A DNA stretch of 64,000 bases from Neisseria sp. oral taxon 014 str. F0314 (GTDB lineage: Bacteria > Pseudomonadota > Gammaproteobacteria > Burkholderiales > Neisseriaceae): assembly GCF_005886145.1 (NCBI RefSeq), contig NZ_CP040504.1, forward strand, positions 1,798,001 to 1,862,000, given 5' to 3'. The translations under genes were made by a program, and so were the position numbers. Below are positions 9,964-18,630 of the stretch, in pieces. The notes beneath the pieces were generated by a model. That model did no database searches and was not told the origin of the DNA. It saw nothing but the letters and a program-made list of their open reading frames with translations. Each line of letters starts with the position of its first letter. Position 1 is the stretch's first letter.

Positions 9964-10809
9964 TTACCCCTGCTGCGGGATGATATGCACATCGCGCTGC
10001 GGGAAGGGGATATTGATATTTGCAGCGCGTAGGTTTTCCACTACCTGCTCGTTCAGCCCGAAGCGGAACGCGCCCAAATCGGCTTCATTCGTCCACGCCC
10101 AAAGCGTGATTTCGATGGCGCTGTCGGCCAAGTTGGTAATATATGTTACTGCCTCTTTGCCTTGGGTCTGCACACACAAGGGATGCTCGGTGGCGGCTTT
10201 CAAGACGGCGGCTTTAGCGGCTTTCAGATCGCAGCCGTAATCGACGCCGACCACCACCTGCACGCGGCACAGCGGCATGGAAGAACGATTCACGATGCAG
10301 TTGCTCATGACAATACTGTTGGGCAGGATAACTTCTTCATTGTCGGGCGTACTCAGTGCGGTCTGCACCATTTTAATCTCGCTCACGGTGCCTTCGAAGC
10401 CGTTTACTTTGATGAAATCACCAACCTTAAACGGACGAAACAGGATAATCAGCGCGCCGGCGGCAAAGTTCGACAGTTGGTCTTTCAGCGACAAGGCCAC
10501 CGCCAAACCCGCGCCGCCGATTAAGGCGGTAACCGACGTGGTCGGGATGCCCAGCTTGCCCAGCGCGGCAATGATGATCAGGATTAGCAGGCCGATATTA
10601 GCTACATTGCCCAAAAAGCTCACCAGCGTTCTGTCCACTTTGGCACGGGTTAGCGCAGCTTTCATCAAAATAACAAGGCGGGAAGCTATCCATTTACCGA
10701 TAAGGAAAATCGCCAGCGCGGCAACGAGGTTGGTGCCGAATGCCATACCGGTTTCAGCGAGGCGTTCCCAGCCTGAGAATGAGGAGAGGTTTTCAAGATC
10801 GAAATTCAT
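9964..10809 (-). CDS. Small-conductance mechanosensitive channel (MscS family)
   Basis: An inner-membrane tension-gated channel that releases solutes on osmotic downshock. With 281 residues it is close to E. coli MscS. Three N-terminal transmembrane helices end in the pore-lining, glycine/alanine-rich TM3 (ALIGGAGLAVALSLKDQLSNF, about residues 92-112). The MscS beta domain with FKVGDFIKV follows, then the alpha/beta vestibule domain. It stands alone on the minus strand, with the yetF-like gene upstream on the same strand. Confidence 0.93.
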   Translation of the reverse strand: MNFDLENLSSFSGWERLAETGMAFGTNLVAALAIFLIGKWIASRLVILMKAALTRAKVDRTLVSFLGNVANIGLLILIIIAALGKLGIPTTSVTALIGGAGLAVALSLKDQLSNFAAGALIILFRPFKVGDFIKVNGFEGTVSEIKMVQTALSTPDNEEVILPNSIVMSNCIVNRSSMPLCRVQVVVGVDYGCDLKAAKAAVLKAATEHPLCVQTQGKEAVTYITNLADSAIEITLWAWTNEADLGAFRFGLNEQVVENLRAANINIPFPQRDVHIIPQQG

Positions 10810-10893
10810 GATTTTTGAGGATGATAGTTGAGGATAATATTTTTAAATGTATTTATTAAAACTAAGGGGATAACAGCAATTCCGTTGCAAACC

Positions 10894-11526
10894 TTATTGC
10901 CCGTATTCCGTTACCGTAATCTTTCCGCTGTCGTATTCCGCAAGAAATACCGTGCCAACATCCGTTATTCCCTGAGTTTTCAATTCGGCCAGTAGCCAAT
11001 CTTCATCTTTATCAATCATTTCCAGTGTGGCCGGCTGAATGCTACCGTCGGTAATCAGCGGATATTTCGGATTTTCCTCACCAAAAGATGTGATGATGAG
11101 CTGCCCGTCCTGTTCGAGAATGGCCTGTTTGACATCTTTCACCGCATAAATGCCCTGCATACGCAGCTTAAAGGACAAATCATTCGCTGAGATACCTACT
11201 TTACGCACCGCGTCCACATCGATTTTGCCGTGTGAAATCAACATCACAGGTCGCCCGTCCACTAATCTCTTAACCAAATTGTTATGTTTTTTCAGCCAGC
11301 GCAGCGATAAAACCGCCGCAAACCAAATAGCCAAAATCAGCATAAATACAGGAATAGAAATATCGGTGTTGTAGATAACCCCACCGACAATACCGCCAAG
11401 TACATAGTTCTGCACTTGGTCGCTGGCCGAAGCAGGCGCGAGATTGCCCTTTCCGGTCAGGTTGATGACCAGTACCAGTGCCAATAGGCCTAAGATTAGT
11501 TTGACTGCAACGATTATGTAAAACAT
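10894..11526 (-). CDS. DUF421/YetF-family membrane protein
   Basis: A 210-residue protein with about three N-terminal transmembrane segments and a soluble C-terminal YetF domain containing RPVMLISHGKID and ISANDLSFKLRMQGI. The family is widespread and its biochemical role is poorly defined. A polA 3' fragment and repeats lie upstream of it. It may share a transcript with mscS, since the 84-bp gap shows no terminator hairpin that I can see. Confidence 0.85.
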   Translation of the reverse strand: MFYIIVAVKLILGLLALVLVINLTGKGNLAPASASDQVQNYVLGGIVGGVIYNTDISIPVFMLILAIWFAAVLSLRWLKKHNNLVKRLVDGRPVMLISHGKIDVDAVRKVGISANDLSFKLRMQGIYAVKDVKQAILEQDGQLIITSFGEENPKYPLITDGSIQPATLEMIDKDEDWLLAELKTQGITDVGTVFLAEYDSGKITVTEYGQ

Positions 11527-11635
11527 CAGCGTATACCTCTGGAAAAATAGCGTAGTTTTATTTTTAGCGGGCGCAGTTTAGGTTGAATCTGCACTTGCGT
11601 CCATTGAATTGCCGACAGAATTATACCTAAAAATA

Positions 11636-11781
11636 TTAATGCGCCTCTTCCCAATTCATTCCCACACCAACCTCAGCCACCAGCGGCACTTTCAACTTTC
11701 CTTCATCCACTTTCGCCATAATCTGTGGCAGTATTTCTTTCACCAAATCCAGTTCGGCTTTGGGGACTTCCAGCATCGGTT
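11636..11781 (-). pseudogene. Duplicated 3' end of polA (remnant)
   Basis: Read on the minus strand, this stretch encodes the last ~48 residues of DNA polymerase I, from PMLEVPKAEL to VGMNWEEAH and a TAA stop. It is nearly the same as the end of the intact polA at 13344-13489 but differs at about 18 positions and uses a different stop codon. The homology breaks at about 11782, where a GTAGGTCGG repeat begins. It is a second, divergent allele tail left behind by recombination downstream of polA. Confidence 0.9.
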
Positions 11782-11783
11782 TG

Positions 11784-11854
11784 GTAGGTCGGATTCTCGA
11801 ATCTGACGGCTTTTGAGATGGCAGGCTTTTGTCGGATACAAGTATCCGACCTAC
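11784..11854. repeat. 71-bp inverted-repeat element (GTAGGTCGGAT ends)
   Basis: Ends GTAGGTCGGAT and ATCCGACCTAC are inverted copies with a second internal pair. It abuts the break point of the polA remnant. Related partial copies lie at about 9738 and 9921. Confidence 0.65.
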
Positions 11855-11879
11855 GGCTGAATCCTCTGTCCTAGATTTC

Positions 11880-11988
11880 CGCCCGCGCAGGAATGCCTGC
11901 AGATGTAAAAAGGCCGTCTGAAAACGTTTAGGGATTTTCAGACGGCCTTGGATGTGTTTTGTATTTCAACCGCCGCGTGCGTGCCGCA
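11880..11988. repeat. Second copy of the 9790-9898 repeat, including a DUS pair
   Basis: It matches 9790-9898 over about 109 bp, including the DUS inverted pair with the same loop and the flanking TTTTGTATTTCAACCGCCGC. Confidence 0.8.
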
Positions 11989-12033
11989 CACAGCCTATAC
12001 GCTGATGATTAGTTTCGCGTGATGTTCGATAAA

Positions 12034-12104
12034 CCGTAGGTTGGGTTGCGAACCTAACGAAGATGCAAGAAAAGAAATTTGTTGGGCCTCGACCCAACCT
12101 ACGG
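12034..12104. repeat. 71-bp inverted-repeat element (CCGTAGGTTGGGT ends)
   Basis: CCGTAGGTTGGGTTGCGA at the left end pairs with TCGACCCAACCTACGG at the right end. It resembles the 11784-11854 element in size and layout, so it looks like a small non-coding mobile or hairpin repeat. Confidence 0.6.
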
Positions 12105-12119
12105 CTGGCTGATGTTAAA

Positions 12120-12416
12120 TTACATTTGATTTATACGTACATTCTCAAATTCCAATCGAGATTTAATCATTTGATTAATCTGTTTCGTGGAATGAATTAT
12201 CTTAAGATTTTGCTTAATTCTATCAAAACCATATTTTTCAAGTAAAACAACAAAACAACCATTCGCGAAAGAGGAAGGTATGACCGTAAAACCATCAAAC
12301 GATAATTCTACGTCGTTGCCTTTTTCAAATTCGTTGTTGATTGCATTAAAAACAGTACGTCCATTTTCATAGGTATATGCCTCTTTTACTTTTGAGGCTA
12401 CTGAGATAGTTACCAT
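12120..12416 (-). CDS. STAS-like (DUF4325) protein, partner of the HATPase gene
   Basis: A 98-residue protein resembling STAS-like DUF4325 proteins: an alternating beta/alpha pattern with a central DVELSFDGFTVIPSSFANG segment (about 36-54), where the serine pair sits at the position of the STAS phospho-acceptor loop. Its start overlaps the end of the upstream ATPase gene by 7 bases, so the two are translationally coupled. Such pairs resemble anti-sigma kinase/antagonist modules. Base composition is much more AT-rich than the neighbours, a sign of transfer. The specific function is unknown. Confidence 0.75.
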   Translation of the reverse strand: MVTISVASKVKEAYTYENGRTVFNAINNEFEKGNDVELSFDGFTVIPSSFANGCFVVLLEKYGFDRIKQNLKIIHSTKQINQMIKSRLEFENVRINQM

Positions 12417-13285
12417 TCAAAATCCTCCTCAAAGGTTAAAGAATTATCAAATTTAGATGTGCTAAGCTCTATTAGGAAAGCAGTTCCTGGGTAATGTTGT
12501 TCCATTTGAAAAGGGCTTGTTCCATCCTTGTGATGAAGTATCTTCCCGTAACCAGACCGAATTGTCAATGTGCCTTCATTATTTGCAACTGTTTGAGCAA
12601 GAAAATGTAGACCTACTCCTCTATTTCGATGAGAAGATTTCGTTGTAAACCCTTCTTCCATTGCTTTTTTTATAGCCTCTGCATCATTTTTCATATTAGG
12701 ACAAACTGTTCGAACTTTGTGCGGGATTCCCACACCAAAATCTGCCAAGGCAATTGAAACAGTATCTTTTCTTGGATAATACTGAGTAAAAATACAACCA
12801 CTATTAACACTAGAATGATCTTTAATGTTATTAAACAGTTCATACAAACATAATTTTAATTCAGCTAAAGATTCAGGAGACCTGTTTATACGTTTGGCAA
12901 TCCAATTTATACAAGAATTTTCTACCCAATAATAACTTTCTTTATGCTCAACCATTCGTATTGGAATAGTTGTATCGCGAGGACATGCATCTTCTCTTAA
13001 TGCTTCTCCCAGTATTTCTTTAAAGAAATTCGAATCATCCATAAATTTCAAAGGGTCTCTATGAGAGTTCGTTAAACCTGTAATTGATTGTTTTACATTA
13101 AGAGACTGTAATTTTTTCACTAGGTTAAAAAACACAGTCATCCCAATAGGATCAATCCAATCTAGTGCAGAACAATCATATTTAACTTCTTTATGGCTCG
13201 GATTTAGTTTTTTATCTAATAAATACGGAATAATTTCATCAATTGATATGATATTTAACCGTTTAGGTAGCTTAATTTTAGCCAT
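12410..13285 (-). CDS. GHKL/HATPase-domain protein with N-terminal STAS-like region
   Basis: A 291-residue protein. The N-terminal third has a STAS-like stretch (DCSALDWIDPIGMTVFFNL, about 37-55). The C-terminal half is a GHKL ATPase: N-box ELFNNIKDH (about 149-157), G1 box DFGVGIP (182-188) and G2 box RGVGLHFL (222-229). It has no membrane segment and no histidine-kinase dimerisation box, so it looks like an anti-sigma-type serine kinase or conformational switch ATPase rather than a sensor kinase. It overlaps the STAS-like gene. The unit is AT-rich and lies between intact polA and a duplicated polA tail. Its substrate and biological role are unknown. Confidence 0.78.
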   Translation of the reverse strand: MAKIKLPKRLNIISIDEIIPYLLDKKLNPSHKEVKYDCSALDWIDPIGMTVFFNLVKKLQSLNVKQSITGLTNSHRDPLKFMDDSNFFKEILGEALREDACPRDTTIPIRMVEHKESYYWVENSCINWIAKRINRSPESLAELKLCLYELFNNIKDHSSVNSGCIFTQYYPRKDTVSIALADFGVGIPHKVRTVCPNMKNDAEAIKKAMEEGFTTKSSHRNRGVGLHFLAQTVANNEGTLTIRSGYGKILHHKDGTSPFQMEQHYPGTAFLIELSTSKFDNSLTFEEDFEW

Positions 13286-13343
13286 TATTAGTATTCCAAT
13301 TTTAATCTATATTTATTATACATAATTATGTAGGTTGTATTCC

Positions 13344-16133
13344 TCAATGCGCCTCTTCCCAATTCATCCCCACACCCACCTCAGCCACCAGCGGCACTTT
13401 CAACATCCCATCATCCACTTTCGCCATAATCTGCGGTAGTTTTTCTTTCACTGAATCCAGTTCGGCTTCGGGTACTTCCAGCACCAGTTCGTCATGCACC
13501 TGCATAATCAGTTTGCTCTTCAGGTCGTCTGAAACCAGCCAGCGGGACACGTCTATCATGGCGCGTTTGATGAGGTCGGAGGCGGTGCCTTGCATGGGGG
13601 CGTTGATGGCGGCGCGTTCGGCTCCGGCGCGGGCGTTGGCGTTTTTGTTGCGGATGTCGGGCAGGTAGAGGCGGCGGCCGAACAGGGTTTCGACAAAGCC
13701 TTGGGCGGCGGCTTGTTCTTTGGTGCGCTGCATGTATTCGGCGACGCCGGGATAGCGGGCGAAGTAGCGGTCGATGAAGGTTTTGGCGGACAGGTTGTCT
13801 ATGCCCAGCGATTTGGCGAGGCCGTATTGGCCCATGCCGTAAATGAGGCCGAAGTTGATGGTTTTGGCGTAGCGGCGTTGTTCGGGCGAGACGTTTTCGG
13901 GGGCGATGCCGAACACTTCGGCGGCAGTGCGGCGGTGTACGTCTTCGCCGTTTTGGAACGCGGCGATGAGGGTTTTGTCGCCGGAGAGGTGCGCCATGAT
14001 GCGCAGCTCGATTTGTGAGTAGTCGGCGGAAACGATGACGCTGCCTTGCGGTGCGGTGAAGGCGCGGCGCACGCGGCGGCCTTCGGCGGTGCGGATGGGG
14101 ATGTTTTGCAGGTTGGGGTTGTTGCTGGCGAGGCGGCCGGTAATGGCGACGGCTTGGGCGTAGGTGGTATGTACGCGCCCGTCTTTGGGGGAAATCATTT
14201 CGGGCAGTTTGTCGGTGTAGGTGGATTTGAGTTTCGCCAGGCTGCGGTTTTGCAGGATGATTTTGGGCAATGGATAGTCGGGTGCGAGCTGTTCGAGCAC
14301 GGCTTCGTTGGTGGAAATGCCGCCTTTGGCGGTTTTTTTCAGGCCTTTGGTGGGAATGCCCATTTTGTCGAACAGGATTTCTTGCAGCTGTTTGGGCGAG
14401 TTGAGGTTGAACGGCTGACCTGCGGCGGCATAGGCCTCTTGTTCGAGCTTCATCAGCTCGGCGCCGAGTTCTGCGCTTTGGCGGGCGAGTTCGGCGCGGT
14501 CGATTTGCACGCCGTTGCGTTCCATTTCAAACAATACCTGCGCGACGGGCAGCTCCATTTTTTCATACATTTCAAGCTGCTTGGCGTCCATCTGCGCGCG
14601 CAGGTGCGCTTCGAGGCGCAGGGCGAAATCGGCGTCTTGGGCGGCGTATTCGGTCGCCTGCCCGATGGCGACGTCGGCAAAACCGATTTGCTTCGCGCCT
14701 TTGCCGCACAGCGATTCGTAGGTAATGGTTTCCAAGCCCAGCCAGCGTTCGGACAATTCGTCCAATCCGTGTCCGAGATGGCTTTCGATGATGTAGGAAG
14801 CGAGCATGGCGTCGCCGGCAATGCCGTTCAGGGCGATGCCGTAGTTGGCGAAAACGTGTTGGTCGTATTTGAGGTTTTGCCCGATTTTTTTCAGAGCGGG
14901 GTTTTCCAAATGCGGTTTCAGGTAGCCCAATACATATTGCAAATCAAGCTGTTCGGGCGCAGCAGTCAGGCTGTGGCCTACGGGGATGTAAACCGCTTTG
15001 CCTGCTTGGAACGCAATGCTGATGCCGACCAGCGCGGCGTTCATCGCGTCTAGGGACGTGGTTTCCGTGTCGATGCCGATTTTGTCCGCCTGAGCCAGTT
15101 TGTCCAACAAAGCGGCAAACTGCGCTTCGGTGGTAACGGCTTGATAATCCAGCTTTTCGGGGGCTGGGGCATGTTCTATGATTTTTTCAGACGACGTTTC
15201 CATGTCCAACGCCGCCTGCTCGCCTATCGTATCGCTGCCGAACAAATCGCCGTCCGCCGCTTCGTGCATACGGCTTTCCGCTTCTTTCAGCCAAGTGCGG
15301 AAGCCCCAGCGTTTGAAATCGACCGCAAGCTGCGACCATTTCGGCGAAGTGCGGCGCAGGCTTTCGAGGCCGTCTGAAAGCTCGGTGTGCAAGTCCACAT
15401 CGGTTTTAATCGTCACCAAATCATACGACAGCGGCAGTTGGGGCAGCGCAGCTTGCAGGTTTTCGCCGACCTTGCCCTTGATTTCCGCAGCGTGTTCCAC
15501 CACACCGGCCAGCGAACCGTAGGCTTCCAGCCACTTCACCGCCGTTTTCGGGCCGCACTTTTCCACGCCCGGCACGTTGTCCACCTTGTCGCCCATCAGC
15601 GCGAGATAATCGCGGATTTGGTCGGGGCGCACGCCGAATTTCTCCTTCACGCCTTCAATGTCCAGCGTTTCGCCGCTCATCGTGTTCACCAGCGTCACGC
15701 GCTCGTTCACCAACTGCGCCATGTCCTTATCACCGGTGGATACCACCACGTTCCAACCCGCTTCGCCGGCCATTGCCGCCAGCGTGCCGATAACGTCGTC
15801 CGCTTCGACTTGCGGAATGACCAGCACCGGCCAGCCCATCAGCCGCACCAAATCCGGCAAGGCTTCCGCCTGCGGGCGCAAATCGTCCGGCATCGGCGGG
15901 CGCGTCGCCTTGTAGTCGGGGAACATCTCGTGGCGGAAATTCTTGCCCTTCGCATCAAACACCACCGCGCAATAATCGTGCACATAATCCGCCCGCAACC
16001 GGCGCAACATGTTCAACACGCCGTAAAGCGCACCCGTCGGCGCACCGTCAGGTGCGGACAACTGCGCCATCGCGTGATAAGCGCGGTAGAGATAAGAAGA
16101 GCCGTCAACAAGGAGGAGAGTGGGTTTGGACAT
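13344..16133 (-). CDS. polA: DNA polymerase I
   Basis: Repair and Okazaki-fragment processing polymerase of 929 residues, full length for the family. The N-terminal 5'-3' exonuclease domain spans about 1-290. The 3'-5' proofreading domain begins near residue 345 and keeps the DTETTSLD motif, so proofreading looks intact. The polymerase domain has motif A (SADYSQIELR), motif B (RRYAKTINFGLIYG) and motif C (QVHDELVLEV). Three DUS-like sites lie inside the gene, two of them with the GTCGTCTGAA variant (about 13527 and 15187). Its 3' end is duplicated at 11636-11781. Confidence 0.97.
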   Translation of the reverse strand: MSKPTLLLVDGSSYLYRAYHAMAQLSAPDGAPTGALYGVLNMLRRLRADYVHDYCAVVFDAKGKNFRHEMFPDYKATRPPMPDDLRPQAEALPDLVRLMGWPVLVIPQVEADDVIGTLAAMAGEAGWNVVVSTGDKDMAQLVNERVTLVNTMSGETLDIEGVKEKFGVRPDQIRDYLALMGDKVDNVPGVEKCGPKTAVKWLEAYGSLAGVVEHAAEIKGKVGENLQAALPQLPLSYDLVTIKTDVDLHTELSDGLESLRRTSPKWSQLAVDFKRWGFRTWLKEAESRMHEAADGDLFGSDTIGEQAALDMETSSEKIIEHAPAPEKLDYQAVTTEAQFAALLDKLAQADKIGIDTETTSLDAMNAALVGISIAFQAGKAVYIPVGHSLTAAPEQLDLQYVLGYLKPHLENPALKKIGQNLKYDQHVFANYGIALNGIAGDAMLASYIIESHLGHGLDELSERWLGLETITYESLCGKGAKQIGFADVAIGQATEYAAQDADFALRLEAHLRAQMDAKQLEMYEKMELPVAQVLFEMERNGVQIDRAELARQSAELGAELMKLEQEAYAAAGQPFNLNSPKQLQEILFDKMGIPTKGLKKTAKGGISTNEAVLEQLAPDYPLPKIILQNRSLAKLKSTYTDKLPEMISPKDGRVHTTYAQAVAITGRLASNNPNLQNIPIRTAEGRRVRRAFTAPQGSVIVSADYSQIELRIMAHLSGDKTLIAAFQNGEDVHRRTAAEVFGIAPENVSPEQRRYAKTINFGLIYGMGQYGLAKSLGIDNLSAKTFIDRYFARYPGVAEYMQRTKEQAAAQGFVETLFGRRLYLPDIRNKNANARAGAERAAINAPMQGTASDLIKRAMIDVSRWLVSDDLKSKLIMQVHDELVLEVPEAELDSVKEKLPQIMAKVDDGMLKVPLVAEVGVGMNWEEAH

Positions 16134-16440
16134 GGTGAACCTACTTGAAATAAGTGAAAAATAGATGGATGGATTATAAAGGAAAAGACAAGGGGCCGTT
16201 CTTTCAAGGGATTTTGGCTTGTGAAAAGAAAATGAATGCTTATTATGGATATAAGCTTGAATTCATCTGAAAATGATGGTTGCTTTCATTTTCTTAGAAA
16301 TGTCTTTCTCTTTCAAATGAAGTATTAAAGAGCAGGAACAGATCTATCTACGAAGATTTTAGAATGAGGAAGAAGAAAAGTTTTACGGCTGTCTGAAATA
16401 AGACTCAGGCAGCTTTTTACTTTATGAAAAGCCGGTTTGC
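16134..16440. other. AT-rich gap between polA and the GT39 gene
   Basis: No gene seen. At about 16388-16419 an imperfect inverted repeat (GGCTGTCTGAA ... TCAGGCAGC, then TTTTTAC) looks like a decayed DUS-type terminator. The polA promoter presumably lies near 16140-16250. Confidence 0.45.
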
Positions 16441-18093
16441 TTATCCCGCTTTTTCCAACAGCGCGAAACCTTCCACCTTGTTTCTTGGCCGTGCGCCCTG
16501 CCAGATTTGCGTCCAGCCTTGCGGGGGGGCGGTATTTTTCGGTTGTTGCACTAGGCGGTAGCGGCAGGCGGGGTTATCGACATTCAGTTTCAGGCTGCCG
16601 TATTGTGTCCAGGCGATGCGGGCGCGGTGGTCGGCGGCGGCGACGCTGATACATTCGAGGCCGTCTGAAAACCGCTGTTTCAGTTCGGGAGCAAGGGCGG
16701 CTTCCATTTGGTGAACAACGGGCGCGTGGCTTTTGGCGGCATCCAGCCAAGGCAGGAACAGCGTCATCAGCAACGCCCATGCCAGGGTAACGCCCGCCGC
16801 CCAGTTGGTAACGGCTTGGCGGCCGCGGATGTTTTTGCGGGTAATCGCCCACAGCCACAGCGGGGTGAACAATAACGCCACCGCCATCGGGGCGGGGTCG
16901 ATGTCGGGAACATAATACGGGCTGAAATAGGCGGCGCGTTCGGCGAGCTTGGCGGGCCAGCCGTAATTCATGGCGAAGAAACCTATCCACAGGAACACGG
17001 CTAAGAAGCCGAAGGTCATGATGCCGAACCAGTTGATAAACGCCGCCGCGCCGCGCCTCAGCCCGTCGAGCTGCGCCGCGCCGAGCAGCGCCATCGGCGG
17101 CAGCAGCCATACGAGGTGGTCTTGGTAGGTTTCGGGATTGACGGCGAGCAGGACGGCGGCGGCGCCAATCCATGCCGTACCCAATACGCTCCAGCGTTGC
17201 GCGCCGATGCGTATGCGGGTGTAGGTCCAAGCCATCAGCGGCCAGGCGGGGAAGGCGAACCAAATCAGGTTTTTCAAATAGTAGGGCAGGTTGAAGGCCG
17301 TCTGAAAATCCGCCAGACCGCCGAATGCGCCGAGTGAACGGGTATTCAGCCATAAATCGAATGCGGCGGGTTGCAGGCGGTGCAGCAAAAAGGGGTAAAC
17401 CACCATCAACGGCAGGCCGACGGCGAATGCGCCGACCAGTGTCAGGGCGTAGCGTTTGAAGCGCCATTGCGGATGCAGCGGCAGTAATAGCGCCGTCAGC
17501 ACCAGCACGGCGGTCAGCAGGAAGCCTGCCGACAGCGACAGCAGCGCCCAGCCGCCGCCCAGCAGCAACGCACCGGTAATCACTTTTTTATGTGCCAGTG
17601 AAAAACCGCACAGAATCATGGACAGCGCGGCAAAGGTAACCGACAGGCCGCTGAGGAAGTGCGCCATCGAGAGCAGGCCGACGCAACCGGCCAGAATCAG
17701 CACCACGCTGCGGCCGTGATGCCTGCCCAGAAGATTGAATCCGGCGAAACCGCAGCAGGCGAGGCCGGCGGCGGTAAAAAACACGCTGGCGAAACGTGCG
17801 GCGGAATAGGCGTCGGCGGCCCAGGGCGAAAGCAGGTTTTGAAACGCGGCAGCCGTCCAGAGGTAGACCGGCGGAATTTTAAAGTCCGCCTGTCCCAACA
17901 CGTCGGCGACCAGCGGCGATGCGCCGTGCCGCAAGGCTTCGAGTGCGGTAAACACGACCGGTTCGGCGGGATTCCACAAGTCGTGCGAAAACACGCCCGG
18001 CCACAGCCATGCGAACACCATCAGAAGCAGCAGCCAGGGCTTTTCGTGAGTCTTGGCGGGTTTGCGGGAATCCGGCGGAGTGTAAGTAAGCAT
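16441..18093 (-). CDS. GT39/ArnT-like membrane glycosyltransferase family protein
   Basis: An integral membrane protein of 550 residues with about 10-12 hydrophobic helices and a soluble C-terminal part. The N-terminal region (HDLWNPAEPVVFTALEAL, about residues 37-54, then a FKIPPVYLW loop) has the layout of ArnT/PMT-type lipid-linked sugar transferases. In those enzymes an acidic residue in the first periplasmic loop is catalytic. Acceptor and donor cannot be read from the sequence. A 7-C tract lies near the 3' end (G7 on the plus strand, 16523-16529), and two DUS copies are inside the gene. Confidence 0.7.
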   Translation of the reverse strand: MLTYTPPDSRKPAKTHEKPWLLLLMVFAWLWPGVFSHDLWNPAEPVVFTALEALRHGASPLVADVLGQADFKIPPVYLWTAAAFQNLLSPWAADAYSAARFASVFFTAAGLACCGFAGFNLLGRHHGRSVVLILAGCVGLLSMAHFLSGLSVTFAALSMILCGFSLAHKKVITGALLLGGGWALLSLSAGFLLTAVLVLTALLLPLHPQWRFKRYALTLVGAFAVGLPLMVVYPFLLHRLQPAAFDLWLNTRSLGAFGGLADFQTAFNLPYYLKNLIWFAFPAWPLMAWTYTRIRIGAQRWSVLGTAWIGAAAVLLAVNPETYQDHLVWLLPPMALLGAAQLDGLRRGAAAFINWFGIMTFGFLAVFLWIGFFAMNYGWPAKLAERAAYFSPYYVPDIDPAPMAVALLFTPLWLWAITRKNIRGRQAVTNWAAGVTLAWALLMTLFLPWLDAAKSHAPVVHQMEAALAPELKQRFSDGLECISVAAADHRARIAWTQYGSLKLNVDNPACRYRLVQQPKNTAPPQGWTQIWQGARPRNKVEGFALLEKAG

Positions 18094-18216
18094 AGTAAAA
18101 CGTAATCTGCGTGTGAATATGGACGACGGAAGTTTATCAAATTATAAACGCAAGCTGCTTTAAATTCTGTAAGAAGCGGCGGCCTGCCAATACAGGCCGT
18201 CTGAAAAACGGGCAAT

Positions 18217-18244
18217 AAAAAAGACTGCCTGAGCAGTCTTTTTT
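18217..18244 (-). terminator. Rho-independent terminator downstream of rpmE
   Basis: A perfect GACTGC-CTGA-GCAGTC hairpin is flanked by A6 and T6, so it can act on either strand. It lies 10 bases beyond the rpmE stop. Confidence 0.9.
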
Positions 18245-18253
18245 GGCAGCCGG

Positions 18254-18472
18254 TTAACCGCGTTTGAACAGGTTGCCGAATTTGTTGTTGAATTTGTCCA
18301 CGCGGCCGGTGGTGTCGACGATTTTCTGGGTGCCGGTGTAGAACGGGTGGCACAAAGAACAAACCTCGATGGTGAAGTTTTCTTTTTCCATAGCCGATTT
18401 GGTGGTGAATTTGTTACCGCAGGAGCAGGTAACGCTGATTTCGTGGTAATTAGGGTGGATACCTTGTTTCAT
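18254..18472 (-). CDS. rpmE: 50S ribosomal protein L31 (zinc-binding type)
   Basis: A 72-residue large-subunit ribosomal protein. It keeps the four-cysteine zinc site of the C+ form (C16, C18, C38, C41) and the LCHPFYTG signature near residues 40-47. This is the zinc-replete paralog rather than the cysteine-free RpmE2 used under zinc limitation. GAAAGGAAAC is a strong ribosome site before the ATG, and its own terminator follows. Confidence 0.96.
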   Translation of the reverse strand: MKQGIHPNYHEISVTCSCGNKFTTKSAMEKENFTIEVCSLCHPFYTGTQKIVDTTGRVDKFNNKFGNLFKRG

Positions 18473-18630
18473 GATGTTTCCTTTCGATTAGCGGGTATAG
18501 GGGTTTTGCCTATACTTCAAGACAAGCTGCGTATTATCGTTATTTTCTTTCGGTGTGTCAAACAGATAAGCAGCGGATGTGGGAAATACCGCAACGGCGG
18601 CAGGGCGGCCTGCCGGTTTCGTTTCGGTTG

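Noticed and set aside
16523..16529. A run of seven G (C on the coding strand) in the GT39-type gene as a phase-variation tract
   Set aside because: Seven bases is short for slipped-strand switching, and it lies near the 3' end, where a frameshift would alter only the tail. Not enough support.
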